Assembly (NCBI GenBank): GCA_037893225.1
Contig: JAZGUH010000271.1
Location: forward strand, 186,001 to 250,000
From: Hippasteria phrygiana
Taxonomy: Eukaryota; Echinodermata; Asteroidea; Valvatida; Goniasteridae
DNA length: 64,000 bases
Direction of reading: 5' to 3'
In this document: one piece after another, positions 35,614-45,834 of the stretch
Position numbering within the stretch: the first letter of the stretch is position 1
How the letters are laid out: each line of letters opens with the position of its first letter
Made by a program: the position numbers and the translations under genes
The notes under the pieces: generated by a model
Seen by the model: only the letters and a program-made list of their open reading frames with translations
Databases searched by the model: none
What the model was told of the DNA's origin: nothing

Positions 35614-36711
35614 CGTTGAGAGTTTGAATAGAGAGGTGCTAAAAAAGTAAGATTTACAAGTTAAATATTGCATTATAAATTCTACAACATGAAAACCACT
35701 CCAACAAGCTGAGGCTTTGCATTAGGTCAAACCAATTAGTCATTAATTGTTGCCCTGATGAATGAAGTTTTTCAGTAAATTTGCATACAATTTGAATTTA
35801 GCCAAAAGAGTGACAATGTAAACAAAAAGTAAACCAAACAAATCTATACAATCAGTGTGAATGTTAAAATTTTACCAAATGTAAAAATATATCTTCTTCT
35901 TTTTCTGTTCAGAAATTTGAATCACAAATAATAAAATAGACTTGTGAATTTGATACAATGCATTGTCTTTGGGTTCACAGATTTTTCAGATGCAAGATTT
36001 TGACTCAATTTTTAGTGGAAGTGGCTTTCATGTTGCTTTCAAAAGTTCCTAATATGATATGTCATGTTCTATCAAGATCCTTCACTGGGTAAACAGTTGG
36101 TTCATGGTAAAGAGAGCTTTTTGTGATGATTAGTTTTGAAATCATCAGCCTTTCTGGGATGTCAAATTGCAGTCTACCCCAGTGACGTAAATTTGTCAGA
36201 AAAAATTATTAGAAATGGGTATAAATGTCTCATCCAGTTTGTCAGATCTTGAGGAAACATGTCACATAAATACAAGTTAGCAAAAAGGTATGGTTCATGA
36301 TTTACATCTGATTACTGCAAAACTTGCGATTTGTATGGCTATTTATACCATGGCATGCATGGACAAAGTGAAAAAGAAAAGAAATGTCCCCACCCAGGGG
36401 AAAATTATGAGTTAAAATATGTAAATGAAAATAGCAATGTCAGTCAGTTTGAATGACTTGAGCAAGGTAACAGTTAGTCTAGACACCAACACAGGTGCCT
36501 ATATAGACAGATTTGTTACCATGAAAAACTAATGTGCTAAATTAGAAAGAAAAAAATGGAATTTAGTCAAAGTGAAAAAAAACGAACTTTGAAAAGATTC
36601 CTAAAAATAGACATGTCTGCTGTAACTGTTAAAAAAAATCAGAATTTGAACCTTGAACCATACCTTTACATACATTTACAATAGTGATGGATCCATGAGA
36701 AAAGACTTGGA

Positions 36712-37185
36712 GACATCCCCACACCAGGGGAGGGGAAAAGTTGGGAAACATCCCCACACCAGGGGAGGAGCCAAGTTGGGAAACATCCCCACACCAGGGG
36801 AGGAGCCAAGTTGGGAAACATCCCCACACCAGGGGAGGGCAAAGTAAAAGACATTCCCACACCAGGGGAGGGGTCAAGTTAAAGAAATCCCCACATCAGG
36901 GGAGGGGCTAAGTTGAAGAAATCCCCACACCAGGGGAGGGGCCAAGTTGAAGAAATCCCCACATCAGGGGAGGAGCTAAATTGAAGAAATCCCCACACCA
37001 GGGAAGGGGCCGAGTTGAGAAAATCCCCATACCAGGGGAGGGGCCAAGTTGAAGACATTCCCACACCAGGGGAGGGGCCAAGTTGAAGATATCCCCACAC
37101 CAGGGGAGGGGCCAAGTTGAAGACATTCCCACACCAGGGGAGGGACAAAGTTGAAGACATCCCCACATCAGGGGAGGGGGAAGTT
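36712..37185. repeat. 35-bp minisatellite, about 13 copies (right arm)
   Basis: Units follow the complement of the left-arm unit. Those nearest 36712 are the same as the left array, while those from about 36860 on carry a variant with GAAGAAATCCCCACACC. The variant is absent from the left array, which is homogenised to the first type. Confidence 0.95.
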
Positions 37186-37468
37186 TGAGACACATAAAAC
37201 ATGGATCCATCCAAGAACAAAATACAGACAATTAATTGTTAGGAACACTCAAGGCACATAAAACACTTCATTTTGGGAAATATTTTGCCCCAAAAGTTTA
37301 GAAAAGGTAAAATTTGACTTTGCTTATGTCAAACATAGTTAAATCTTAGCTGAATCTAAAAAAGATCTATGATTATTTGGTGTTCAATTAATTCCTTCTT
37401 TTTTTACTTTGTTTTCCTGAAATAATTTTCTGAAAAATGCAAGTTTGGTCTCAATTCATGAAAGCAAT

Positions 37469-37601
37469 TAGCCTTTTAGAGCTATGACGGACACAATAGG
37501 AGGGCGCTATTTGATTTGGGTAAACCTTTTGTGCTATACAAAAGGTTTACCCAAATCAAATAGCGCCCTCCTATTGTGTCCGCCATACCTCTAAAAGGCT
37601 A
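37469..37601. mobile_element. 133-bp hairpin element with AT target duplication
   Basis: This is a near-perfect palindrome from TAGCCTTTTAGAGC to its complement, with a short loop (TGTGCTATAC). It interrupts GCAATGGGG, intact at 17703-17710 in the left arm, with AT on each side (37467-37468, 37602-37603). It is non-coding. Its RNA would form a long stable hairpin. Confidence 0.88.
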
Positions 37602-37903
37602 ATGGGGTATGCAACATTGAGTGTTCCTGCGAATTATAATCAAACAAATTAATGCACTTTTAACTTAAGGTTTTTAAAAGCTAGTTTCTAACTTTCCTAA
37701 AATTACTTTTTCGATGTGAAAAGTGTGTAATTAGAGCACAAAGTTGGTAATGAACATGCCAAAAAATCTTTTATAATTGGTAACTTTGTTTGGTACAAGA
37801 AATTACGAGAAATTTTGGTCAGCAATAAATTGATTGAAATCTATTTCGTAGTATATTATTTTTGCTGTTGATTGCATTTGATATTAGCTAAAATTTGGTT
37901 TGT

Positions 37904-38016
37904 TTACTTTTGACGGTGAAATACTGGACAGACGACATCTCTTGCAGGAGTAACATCTACGTTCGTTGGCTGAGCTGATGATTACACAGGCTTTGGATAT
38001 GTGGCATCAGATTTAT
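37904..38016 (-). pseudogene. Exon-like block C, right arm, with premature stop
   Basis: This is the counterpart of 17269-17381. In the frame that is open on the left, TAT has become TAA (37982-37984). The acceptor is preserved. If block C ever encoded protein in that frame, this copy is broken. Confidence 0.25.
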
Positions 38017-39028
38017 CTGTAGAAAAATAACATTTGGAAAAATACAACAAGTTACAATTGGAGAAAGTAAACCACTGGTTACAACAAAACCTTAGCTAAG
38101 GTTGAAAACAATCTACTGTTTCAATAGGTCACTAAATACCCCTATAGGGATGCTGCATGATTAGGTACAATACCAGCTACATTTTTGTGTACATGTATCC
38201 TGATTACGAACAATTTCAAAATAATTGAAATGTTTTGAGAATATGGGCCATGTTATTTTAAACTGGTTAACACCTTACAAGCAAAATGCAATGTTATTAT
38301 AGAGACACTGGTTGTTATGGACTGACCAATATGTACAGCGGAATGAAACTTGCTTCAAGAAACATGGCAAAAGCCATGTTGATTGCAATAAATGTGTTAT
38401 TGTAAAGAAATATGTGGGTTGCAGTTGCCTACTAGACCGAATACAGAATTAATTAAAGTGTAACTTGAGGTTCAACCCTGGAGTAACGTGGGGTTTTAAG
38501 GCTACCTTGGAAAATGTTTGTAATGATTCTGCCTTTATACCACAGACAAATGCTAATTAAAATTCACGAATCTGCTGATTAAAGTCAGTATCCAATACAC
38601 ACAAGGAGATTGGTGCACAGAAACTTGGCAACACAAACGTTTAGAACAAGTGCAGCAAACTGCTCATTGAAATTCGCTATTTGCTGATCTGTCAATACCT
38701 CCGTCAGAATAGGCCAAATTTCAATCATTTGACAAGAATATTTTCAACTCTTGCTTATATTTACATCTCAAAGTGCAATTTTCAGTCCTATTCCTGGTTC
38801 GGAAAGAGCTGGGTCCAATTTCATGGAGCTGTTTTCCTGCTAAGCCAAAGTCTGCTAAGAACCAGTCACAAGCAGTATACATGTACATCAACTGCTAGTT
38901 TCACTGGTGAAATTTTTTCACTAAGCAAAACTTTTCTGTTTGTGTGATAAGTAAATCTCTGTGCGACAAACTTGGCCCCATTCACATTATTGAAAACATA
39001 AATGTAAACTGCTGTTCAAAAAACTTAC

Positions 39029-39169
39029 CGAAAAATCTGCTTGATTGACTGGTGGTTTTCTTCTGTCTGCTGATTGGTTTGTTTCGAGTCATGCTGTAAT
39101 GCTGATTGGTTAAGCAGATGCAACAGGTGTGAAGACTGGCTTTGCAAAACAGGATCCCAGAAGCTGAAC
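39029..39169 (-). CDS. Candidate exon A, right-arm copy
   Basis: Acceptor CTTACAG, donor CG|GTAAGT, 141 bases and the open frame are all identical in layout to the left copy. This exon lies about 110 bp inside the outer edge of the palindrome, so any upstream exon would be in unrelated sequence beyond 39.3 kb, unlike the left copy. Confidence 0.42.
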
Positions 39170-39283
39170 CTGTAAGAAACATATTGATACATGACAAACA
39201 CATTTATAGCTCATGGCTTGAAACTAATTTCTTCATTTACACTGATGTGCATTCCACTCATGTTACCAATGCAATTTTTTTAA

Positions 39284-39724
39284 AGAGCAACTAAAACGCC
39301 GATTACAATTTAGACTTTTTGGACTTATCTGATAGTTTATGCCTCCCCAAAACTAATATAACAAGTTTCATGAGTCTGAAAAAACGAACAATCTTTTTTG
39401 AGCCTTTTCCTTCTGAGCCACGGACTCGATTCAGAAAAGGCCGAGGTCAACTGCGTGCCGTATCGCGCGAGTGATGACGTATATGTGTAGAATCATATGA
39501 CGTCACTGTATTATACGACAATGTTTTACGTAGAGTCTTTACATATTTTTTTGTCTAAGGCTAGTATTACTTGCTGTGCTTTTTGCATGATAATTCATGT
39601 GCAACACCACGGTAAACATATTTTAAAGTGTAAGACACTTTTTGAATTGGGGTTGTAGGCTTGTTCTTGCTGAAAAGTTAGTTATGAGTCATACTTTCCT
39701 TTGTTTGTAGTCGGCTTTTATTGG
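39284..39724. mobile_element. TTAA-type MITE (AGAGCAACTAAAACGCC), right end lost
   Basis: TTAA (39280-39283) precedes AGAGCAACTAAAACGCC. The interior matches 44437-44888 in reverse complement but breaks off at GGCTTTTATTGG, before the last 16 bases of the terminal repeat. It sits exactly at the right boundary of the palindrome. Confidence 0.8.
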
Positions 39725-40430
39725 GACCTGCGCGGTGAGTTGTGTGTGAGCTGATGCTATACTCTAGTCTGGCGACTTTGCTTATGCAGCCCTCATGAGG
39801 ACCCGCACCTTCTCAGAACTATATACACACAATTTCTGTTATAAGGTACCAGATAGACTCAATCGCATGCAGCCTATACGGTACCGTACGTGTACAATGC
39901 ATGTTGAGTCAAGCGAGTGTGGACAGGGAGACGGTCGGGGCTCTGGCTGCTCGAGCCGGCAACCGCAGGGAACGTCGTCGTGGTCTGGGGTGCGTGAGTC
40001 CGGGACAGGATTAGAATGCTCGGTGCCTTTAGAGTTGGAATGGCTCCAGCCTTCAAACCGAATTGTGCCTTCAAACCAGCTGAGTTTTCATACTAACACT
40101 ATCATCAATACAGTCTTTGGCGAAATGTTCTGCACATATTTTCGACCATTTCGACAGCCGAAAATCAGATACATTGTCTTCAAATAAAGCGGACCCACTG
40201 TCGCCTTTGAACTCCATTCAGTACTGGGAATCGCAGGAAGGTTAGGTCAGGGATTTTGTCAGTGTTCCTCGTGCAATCCCCAACTACACACGTTCGAGGC
40301 ATAATGATTATCTCAGAACCATGCTCAGTACTGAAATAATATCAAATATCAGTTAAAAGAGTATTTCAACTGTCGGAAAGTGATCTCCCCGGGGCTGAGT
40401 AAATGTCCCACATAAATACTCTCCACAAAA
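39725..40430. other. No recognised feature
   Basis: An open frame of 130 codons (39795-40187, plus) shows no family resemblance and no codon or splice support. GC content rises around 39900-40060. I leave it unassigned. Confidence 0.4.
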
Positions 40431-40438
40431 ATGAGGAA

Positions 40439-41464
40439 TAGGGCTGTTCAATTTTGAATAATTTAGTAAAGCGAAATCTCAATAAGTCGAACCTAAATGG
40501 GCTCAAATTTTGAGTTACGCAGAAGACTTTTTTGCTGTGACTCAGGGTTGCGGCAGCAGTGTGTGATTGGTCAGCAGTTCGCGTGAATCATTGCCAATTG
40601 CATCGTGGTTGCATGCAGTACTGGGCCCGCTTCTTCAAAGGGTTGCAGTGACCATGGCGGCCGATTTGCGTCTTCGGCCTTCCTGGGCGGGTCAACCAGT
40701 GGTTCACTTTGATCGTTGAAATTTGCACCACAGCGAATAGGCTGCTCAAACGATAGTATACAAATGTAATAGCCTCTTTGTTGTTTTTCTATACCCGAGT
40801 ATTGATTGGGGTGTGGGAGATTTCTTAACTTAACAAAAGGATTCCTGTTTCTTCTGTGGCCTAATTATGCAAGATTAATTCTGCATCTGGCAATTTTGAG
40901 TTTGACTTAACCGGAGTTACTGGTCCAAAATTTTGAGTTAGTGTGGGCATGTTTTTACATCACTTGCTATTTTTTCACGGGTTTTGACTTATCAAGATTT
41001 TATTATTTTCTGGGTTTTACTGAATATTCGATACCCACCGATCAAGTCTTTCACGCGTCAGACTCAACTGCATGCCGGGCTGGTAAAAAGTGTTTTATGT
41101 GCGGCGATCGATATTATGGACTGCCCAATCAACAATTTTCTTCATGCGCATGTTGTATCAAGATATTACAGGTACGTATACATTCTGATAACAAGAAACC
41201 AAACTCCAGCCTGTGTTTCTGCAGTAATTATTTAACAAGGGTTTTACAGACGGGAACAATAAACCTCCGCCACAAAAAGTTGGCATCGACAAAAAAAGCG
41301 GCATTTGACACTGTTAAGCGCCGATTTTTTTCTCTGTTAAAATAGCATAAGAGTCGTATCTGTACATGCATATATTTTTTAATATTCGAACTGGAAAAAA
41401 AGGTATTCAAATATTTGGTTGACAATCGAATATTCAAATATTTGGTATATTCGGGACAGCCCTA
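40439..41464. mobile_element. 1.03-kb hAT-type element with perfect 8-bp duplication
   Basis: The element starts TAGGGCTGTTC and ends GGGACAGCCCTA. ATGAGGAA is duplicated exactly at 40431-40438 and 41465-41472. Subterminal words GAATATTCGAA and CAAATATTTGG form further inverted repeats. A 134-codon frame (40941-41345) is not recognisable as transposase, so the element is non-autonomous. Confidence 0.92.
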
Positions 41465-41675
41465 ATGAGGAAATTTTTCAATGTGCAGCTTTTATCTAAT
41501 TTGAATGACTGGGCATTCTGCTCAATCTCAACATTTTAGATGGGCAAACATTATCAATGGTAAAAAGCTAAAAAGTAAACACTTGTAATATTATATATTA
41601 CATTATAGTTTGAAACAGCTCCCCCTCATTCCGACAAGATCCTACGCCCACCAGACCAGTCTAGAGGTACACTAA

Positions 41676-41817
41676 CCCTAACCCTGCCAGACACAGCACA
41701 GTGCATCTGTGGTGACAGCTTGACCTTGCTGCACTCCGCACACAAGTCAATGTGACAAAGTATGCAATCTGATGCGTCCGGCAGGGTTTCTAGCCAAAAT
41801 ACCCTGGAGGGTTAGGG
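41676..41817. mobile_element. TTAA-family MITE flanked by CTAA
   Basis: The 142-bp element is the same as those at 48869 and 52525: ends CCCTAACCCTGCCAG and CCCTGGAGGGTTAGGG. Both flanks read CTAA (41672-41675, 41818-41821), either a rare non-TTAA target or parallel change. Confidence 0.85.
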
Positions 41818-42042
41818 CTAAACTACACAAAGACCCATATTTCAAAACTAACCCTTAACGTAAGTACCGTCTGCATGATTTTACAGCAGTAGAAAGGCAC
41901 TGTGGGACAGAAAATGGCACAAACATTGCTCCATTTTCCTTCACACAATCCCTTTTGACCATTGTGCGAAATCAACCTGGCGGTATTTCCAATAAGGGCG
42001 GCGTAGGGTTACAATATTCACACGACATCAGAGATCATAAGG

Positions 42043-42655
42043 GAAACTGACTGGGTGAATTTGAATGAATTTTGAAAGTAAACAAAGAAAACCCTTGTGG
42101 TTTGTTTGCCGAATTATAAGTCAAAAAGTCGTATCCTCATTGAGTGATCCCCACAATGTCACTTCTCAGGTTGTATCGTAAAGTTGGGCATGATCCCTGG
42201 CTATACAGCATTATGGGTTTATGACTTCTGACTAGCCCCCCTCCCCCTCCCCCTCCCCCTCCCCCTCCCCCTCCCCCTCCCCCTCCCCCTCCCCCTCCCC
42301 CTCCCCCTCCCCCTCCCCCTCCCCCTCCCCCTCCCCCTCCCCCTCCCCCTCCCCCTCCCCCTCCCCCTCCCCCTCCCCCTCCCCCTCCCCCTCCCCCTCC
42401 CCCTCCCCCTCCCCCTCCCCCTCCCCCTCCCCCTCCCCCTCCCCCTCCCCCCCCCCCCCCCCCCCCGAACAAAGACACTGACAACTGGGGAGACCGCCAA
42501 TATAGGGCAAGATAGCTCAGTTGGTAGAGCGCCGGTATGGTATTCCGGAGGTCGCAGGTTCGAATCCCACTCCTGCCAGTTTTCTTCTGTTCACTTTCAA
42601 AATTCATTCAAATTTACGTAGATGTAGTCAGTTTTTCTTGTTTGTTTGACGAAAG
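42043..42655 (+). mobile_element. SINE copy with inverted start and hexamer expansion
   Basis: The block opens with an inverted tail fragment (42043-42096) and then runs forward through head, middle, the CCCCCT array (42236-42466), A-box-like TAGCTCAGTTGGTAGAGC at about 42513, B box GGTTCGAATCC at about 42557, and tail. The intact A and B boxes make it the best-preserved internal promoter of the family in the window. The tRNA stems are not complete. Confidence 0.8.
42236..42466. repeat. (CCCCCT)n array ending in a C-run
   Basis: About 35 near-perfect hexamers are followed by some 20 C. Other SINE copies have only CGCCCGCCCG or CACCCCGCG here, so the array grew inside the SINE. The G-rich strand (AGGGGG)n should form quadruplexes. 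Poly-Gly, poly-GR and poly-GE frames on the minus strand are artefacts. Confidence 0.97.
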
Positions 42656-42754
42656 ATAATTAGCAATGTACTCACTACTCAGTATTAGTTTGGGTGACTC
42701 TAGTTTAGGACAACTATTTGCTATTGAACGAAAATTCATTTTGATCATGTTTAT

Positions 42755-42816
42755 CCCTAACAGTCCTGAATCCTCCATTTTAAATATGATTTTCCACACA
42801 CCCTAGGGAGTTAGGG
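42755..42816. mobile_element. Short TTAA MITE relic
   Basis: CCCTAACAGTCCTGAATCC leads to CACCCTAGGGAGTTAGGG and TTAA (42817-42820). The left TTAA is mutated (TTAT). It shares ATATGATTTT with the 26397 relic. Confidence 0.55.
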
Positions 42817-43445
42817 TTAAAATATAACTCACCTAAATTACCTAAATTACCTGGAATATCATCAAGATTATTTTTTATGGAAATAGGGCAGGACTTTGAT
42901 TTTTGAGCATGTCGACTGAAAGTTCAGATAGAAATGATGACAAATATGAGTTTTTGTTAGTTTTATTAGTTCGGCTAAAGCGGGTAAGAAAATTGCATTG
43001 CTTTTAAATGTTGCATAAATTATTCACACTAGAGTTGTTAGGATTAAGGAAAGATTGCTCAAGGTCACAAATATCTTTTTGGAATGATAAAAACTATTTT
43101 ATAGCGGACACATACGAAATGTTCAAGAGGTGTCCTAAACTTCACACACACCTTAGTTTGTACGTGCCAAAAATAAGGCGTTTCATCTCCATCTGCCAAT
43201 TTGGGACTCGGATTCCCATTTTGTCAAAAAGGTTCACTACCCCAAACAGGTCTTTCTCATGCCTAAGTTGTCTGTTTATCCATGTTATTCTTGTGCCAAA
43301 CACTTCATACATGTATCCCACCCCTTCAAGTAGGGTGGAGTATTTGTAGTCAGAAATCACTTTGCAAAGTCATCTTTTGCAAACTGATTTGCTGGAGAAG
43401 TACAACTGAGGAATTTGTTCACATATGTGTTTTTTTGCATTACAG

Positions 43446-43509
43446 GAGATCCACAACCCTCAAGAATCTCAAAGCCAAATTAATAGACAAGCATGAAAAT
43501 TGGCCATGA
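43446..43509 (+). CDS. Candidate terminal exon in tandem unit A
   Basis: Acceptor TTTTTTTGCATTACAG precedes 20 codons ending TGA (STTLKNLKAKLIDKHENWP in part). The acceptor and first eight codons recur at 47035 in unit B, where a 926-bp MITE interrupts the rest. The upstream exons are not identified. Confidence 0.3.
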
Positions 43510-43650
43510 AGGTGAAATAGCCTTACTAAACATGAAGGTTGTCATCAGATGGTCCACTTGGGTATATAAAGCCGGTTCTTTCATCAGATCAATCGTAAGA
43601 CTATCTGCCATTGAAGCCAAATGAATTACACTTAAAAAAATATCAATTAA

Positions 43651-43773
43651 CCCTCCTACTGTTATAACTATCATAACCTATCAAAAACTTAAGCCCTTAA
43701 GCTTGTGTGTTTCAACCTGAAACTCAATTTGATACATGTAGGTAGGGTAGTTGGCTACATTTTAGAGGGAGGG
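43651..43773. mobile_element. TTAA MITE (CCCTCC family), empty site in unit B
   Basis: TTAA occurs on both sides (43647-43650, 43774-43777), with ends CCCTCCTACTG and GGGAGGG. Unit B reads AATTAAGGCCTAATG with a single TTAA near 48233. It is the third member of the 3967/5092 family. Confidence 0.85.
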
Positions 43774-43822
43774 TTAAAATGCCTACAGGTACATGCTCTA
43801 TCCATAGCCAAATGCACTTTAA

Positions 43823-44084
43823 CCCTAACACTGCTAAATCCACACTTCCGCGTTTTTCCATCCCTGTGGAGACATGGCATTGTTCTCCCCTTTGTCCCTG
43901 TACTTAAGCAAACCCCCATAGACTTTGTACACAAAATTCCTTGTGGAGACAACCTAACCCATAGAATTGCCCTGTGGAGACCTATTCAGTCCCTTTGTCT
44001 CTATTGTTTTCATGTCTCCACAGGGTACGGTATATCTCTCCATCAATATCAATACGAATTTCCACACACCCTGGAGGGTTAGGG
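43823..44084. mobile_element. TTAA-type MITE, right flank lost
   Basis: TTAA (43819-43822) and CCCTAACACTGC mark the left end; CCTGGAGGGTTAGGG marks the right, followed by TGCA rather than TTAA. Unit B lacks it (AAATGCACTATTATGC near 48280). An internal GTGGAGAC word recurs four times. Confidence 0.7.
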
Positions 44085-44436
44085 TGCACTTTTTAATAAT
44101 GCAACTTTTAGAAAGACTCAAGTGTTTTAGAAGTGAAAGCAGAGTAAGCTAGTTGCAAAAGTATGACTTTTAATATTTAATTAATTGGCAACTTTTCACG
44201 TACTAATTAGCATAATTAACAAATAATCCAATTGCTTAGACTCAGAAGGGCCTTGATCTTAATGTGAGACTCACGTGAAGTTTTTATTGGACCATTTTGA
44301 CAGGAAATTAGAAAGTTGATTTTCGCATTTTGGGCCATTTTTGTGCTTTGTTTTCCCAGCAATTTAATTTAATTTAATTTCATTCTATTGTCCAATAAAA
44401 AATATGAAAAATGTACATGTCTAAAAATGATCTTAA

Positions 44437-44888
44437 AGAGCAACTAAAACGCCAATAAAAGCCGACTGCAAACAAAGGAAAGTATGAATCATAACTAGCT
44501 TTTCAGCAAGAATAAGCCGACAACCCCAATTCTAAATGTATCTCACAAAGATGTCAACACAAATATGTTTACCGTAGTGTTACACCTGAATCATGTGCAA
44601 AAAGCACAGCAAGTAATACTAGCCTTAGACAAAAAAATACGTACAGACTCTACGTAAAACATTGTCGTATAATACAGTGACGTCATATGTTTCTACACGT
44701 ATACGTCAATACTCGCGCAATACGGCACGCAGTTGACCTCGGCCTTTTCTGAATCGAGTCAAAGTGGCTCAGAAGGAAAAGGCTCAAAAACATTTTTTTC
44801 GATTTCTCAGAATCATGAAACTTGTTACATTAGTTTTGGGGAGGATAAGAACAAAAAGTCCAAAAAAAAATGGCGTTTTAGTTGGTCT
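44437..44888. mobile_element. Complete TTAA MITE (AGAGCAACTAAAACGCC ends)
   Basis: Perfect ends AGAGCAACTAAAACGCC and GGCGTTTTAGTTGGTCT lie between TTAA at 44433-44436 and 44889-44892. The right TTAA is also the left TTAA of the next element. It is 452 bp and non-coding. Confidence 0.9.
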
Positions 44889-44892
44889 TTAA

Positions 44893-45080
44893 CCCTAACA
44901 GCCCAAGGCTTTTTACTAGAATCCTTCCCTAACCACACAAACTCCAACACTGTGTACTTAGACAAAATCAGGGCATCAAGTCCCATGCAAAGTGATGGTG
45001 CCAAGGCTCTACAGTACCCAATCACACAAAATTCAACACAAATGGGGTGTTTGATTTTGGCAGGTTAGGGATGGTTAGGG
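44893..45080. mobile_element. TTAA MITE with telomere-like ends, abutting the previous one
   Basis: CCCTAACAGCCCAAGG opens and GGTTAGGG closes the element, with TTAA at 44889-44892 and 45081-45084. It is nearly identical to 6377-6590, and shorter because the sequence ACTACACAGTGT differs there. Confidence 0.88.
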
Positions 45081-45330
45081 TTAAGCTCCATGAACCAAAA
45101 CTTCTATCAAAACTTTCTTTAAGTGTGAAAAGCTAACTGTAATGTATGTTTCTTCTGTGGTTTACATAAAAGTCATAACTTTGATTTTGTTCAATAAAAA
45201 ATATCATAAATTATCGATCTACATTGTACACCACACGTAAATTTGACTTGTTTTCCGGAGTTTTAATGTGAAGGCACTCCTGCCTTTGGCCTCCCTAGTA
45301 AAAGTCATTTTGCAATGTTAAAAAAACATT

Positions 45331-45834
45331 TCAGAACAAAAAAATAATCAGTTAACCTGAAGTTCACTTTTGACAAAAAGTAACTGACAAAAAAATTACG
45401 ATTTCAAAGTGCCAAAATGGGTTTGGAAGAACGTTGTTAATATAGGCTGACAAAATTCACTAAGAGTTACTTTTTTTGATAACACAAGTCAACAGTAGCA
45501 AGGGGATCAGTATATCGCCAAAAAAATAGAATTCGTCAAACAATCCACAAGGGAAACTGACTAGAATATAGAATTGACGATTTCTTCGAACTGCAAAATC
45601 TCTGAACCCTTACAAATGTATCTGCAAAAGAGGATACAAAAGTCACACTTATTCCACATTGAAAATTTAAAAAAATAAAATCATTGCTTGACCATCAAGC
45701 AATATTTTTGTCAATTAATTAATAATTAAAAACTGGAAACTAAAAAGAAACGTCTAATGGTTATCCCCAATATACGAATTAAATATCAAAGTAAGAGGCA
45801 AACCTGGTAGTAATCCAATTTTTTTTTGTCCCAT
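45331..45834. other. AT-rich spacer with a SINE tail scrap
   Basis: No gene is seen. About 45532-45565 is the complement of the SINE tail (ATCCACAAGGGAAACTGACT). Confidence 0.5.

Larger units (their letters stand above)
28105..39283 (-). repeat. Right arm of the giant imperfect palindrome
   Basis: This is the reverse complement of 13298-28085 as listed for the left arm. Right-only insertions include the Harbinger-like element 34270-34741, the AT-flanked hairpin 37469-37601 and an unassigned block at about 38433-38800. Homology stops at 39283, exactly where a TTAA-type MITE begins. Confidence 0.9.
43341..45330 (+). repeat. Tandem duplication, unit A
   Basis: This matches 46911-50070 in the same orientation through several blocks: an exon-like motif at 43446, GGCCAT then AAGGTTGTCA (43500-43540), AAGACTATCTGCCATTGAAGCC, AGCCAAATGCACT, GTGAAAGCAG, AAAAGTATGACTTTTAAT, and TTTTAATGTGAAGGCACT near 45260. 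Each unit has its own MITE insertions, so they expose empty sites in each other. Confidence 0.75.

Noticed and set aside
13298..39283. Interpretation of the palindrome as a missed-adapter long-read artefact
   Set aside because: Such artefacts give arms identical apart from read errors; here the arms differ by many substitutions and by whole transposons with target duplications. A haplotype mis-join is not excluded.
40941..41345. 134-codon frame within the hAT-type element
   Set aside because: There is no transposase motif and it overlaps the AT-rich subterminal repeats; probably chance.
42505..42580. tRNA gene with good A and B boxes
   Set aside because: Acceptor and anticodon stems do not pair properly, and the sequence is one unit of a dispersed family with conserved non-tRNA flanks, so it is the head of a SINE.
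42137..42607. Poly-glycine, GR- and GE-repeat frames
   Set aside because: They are translations of the (CCCCCT)n array inside a SINE, not proteins.
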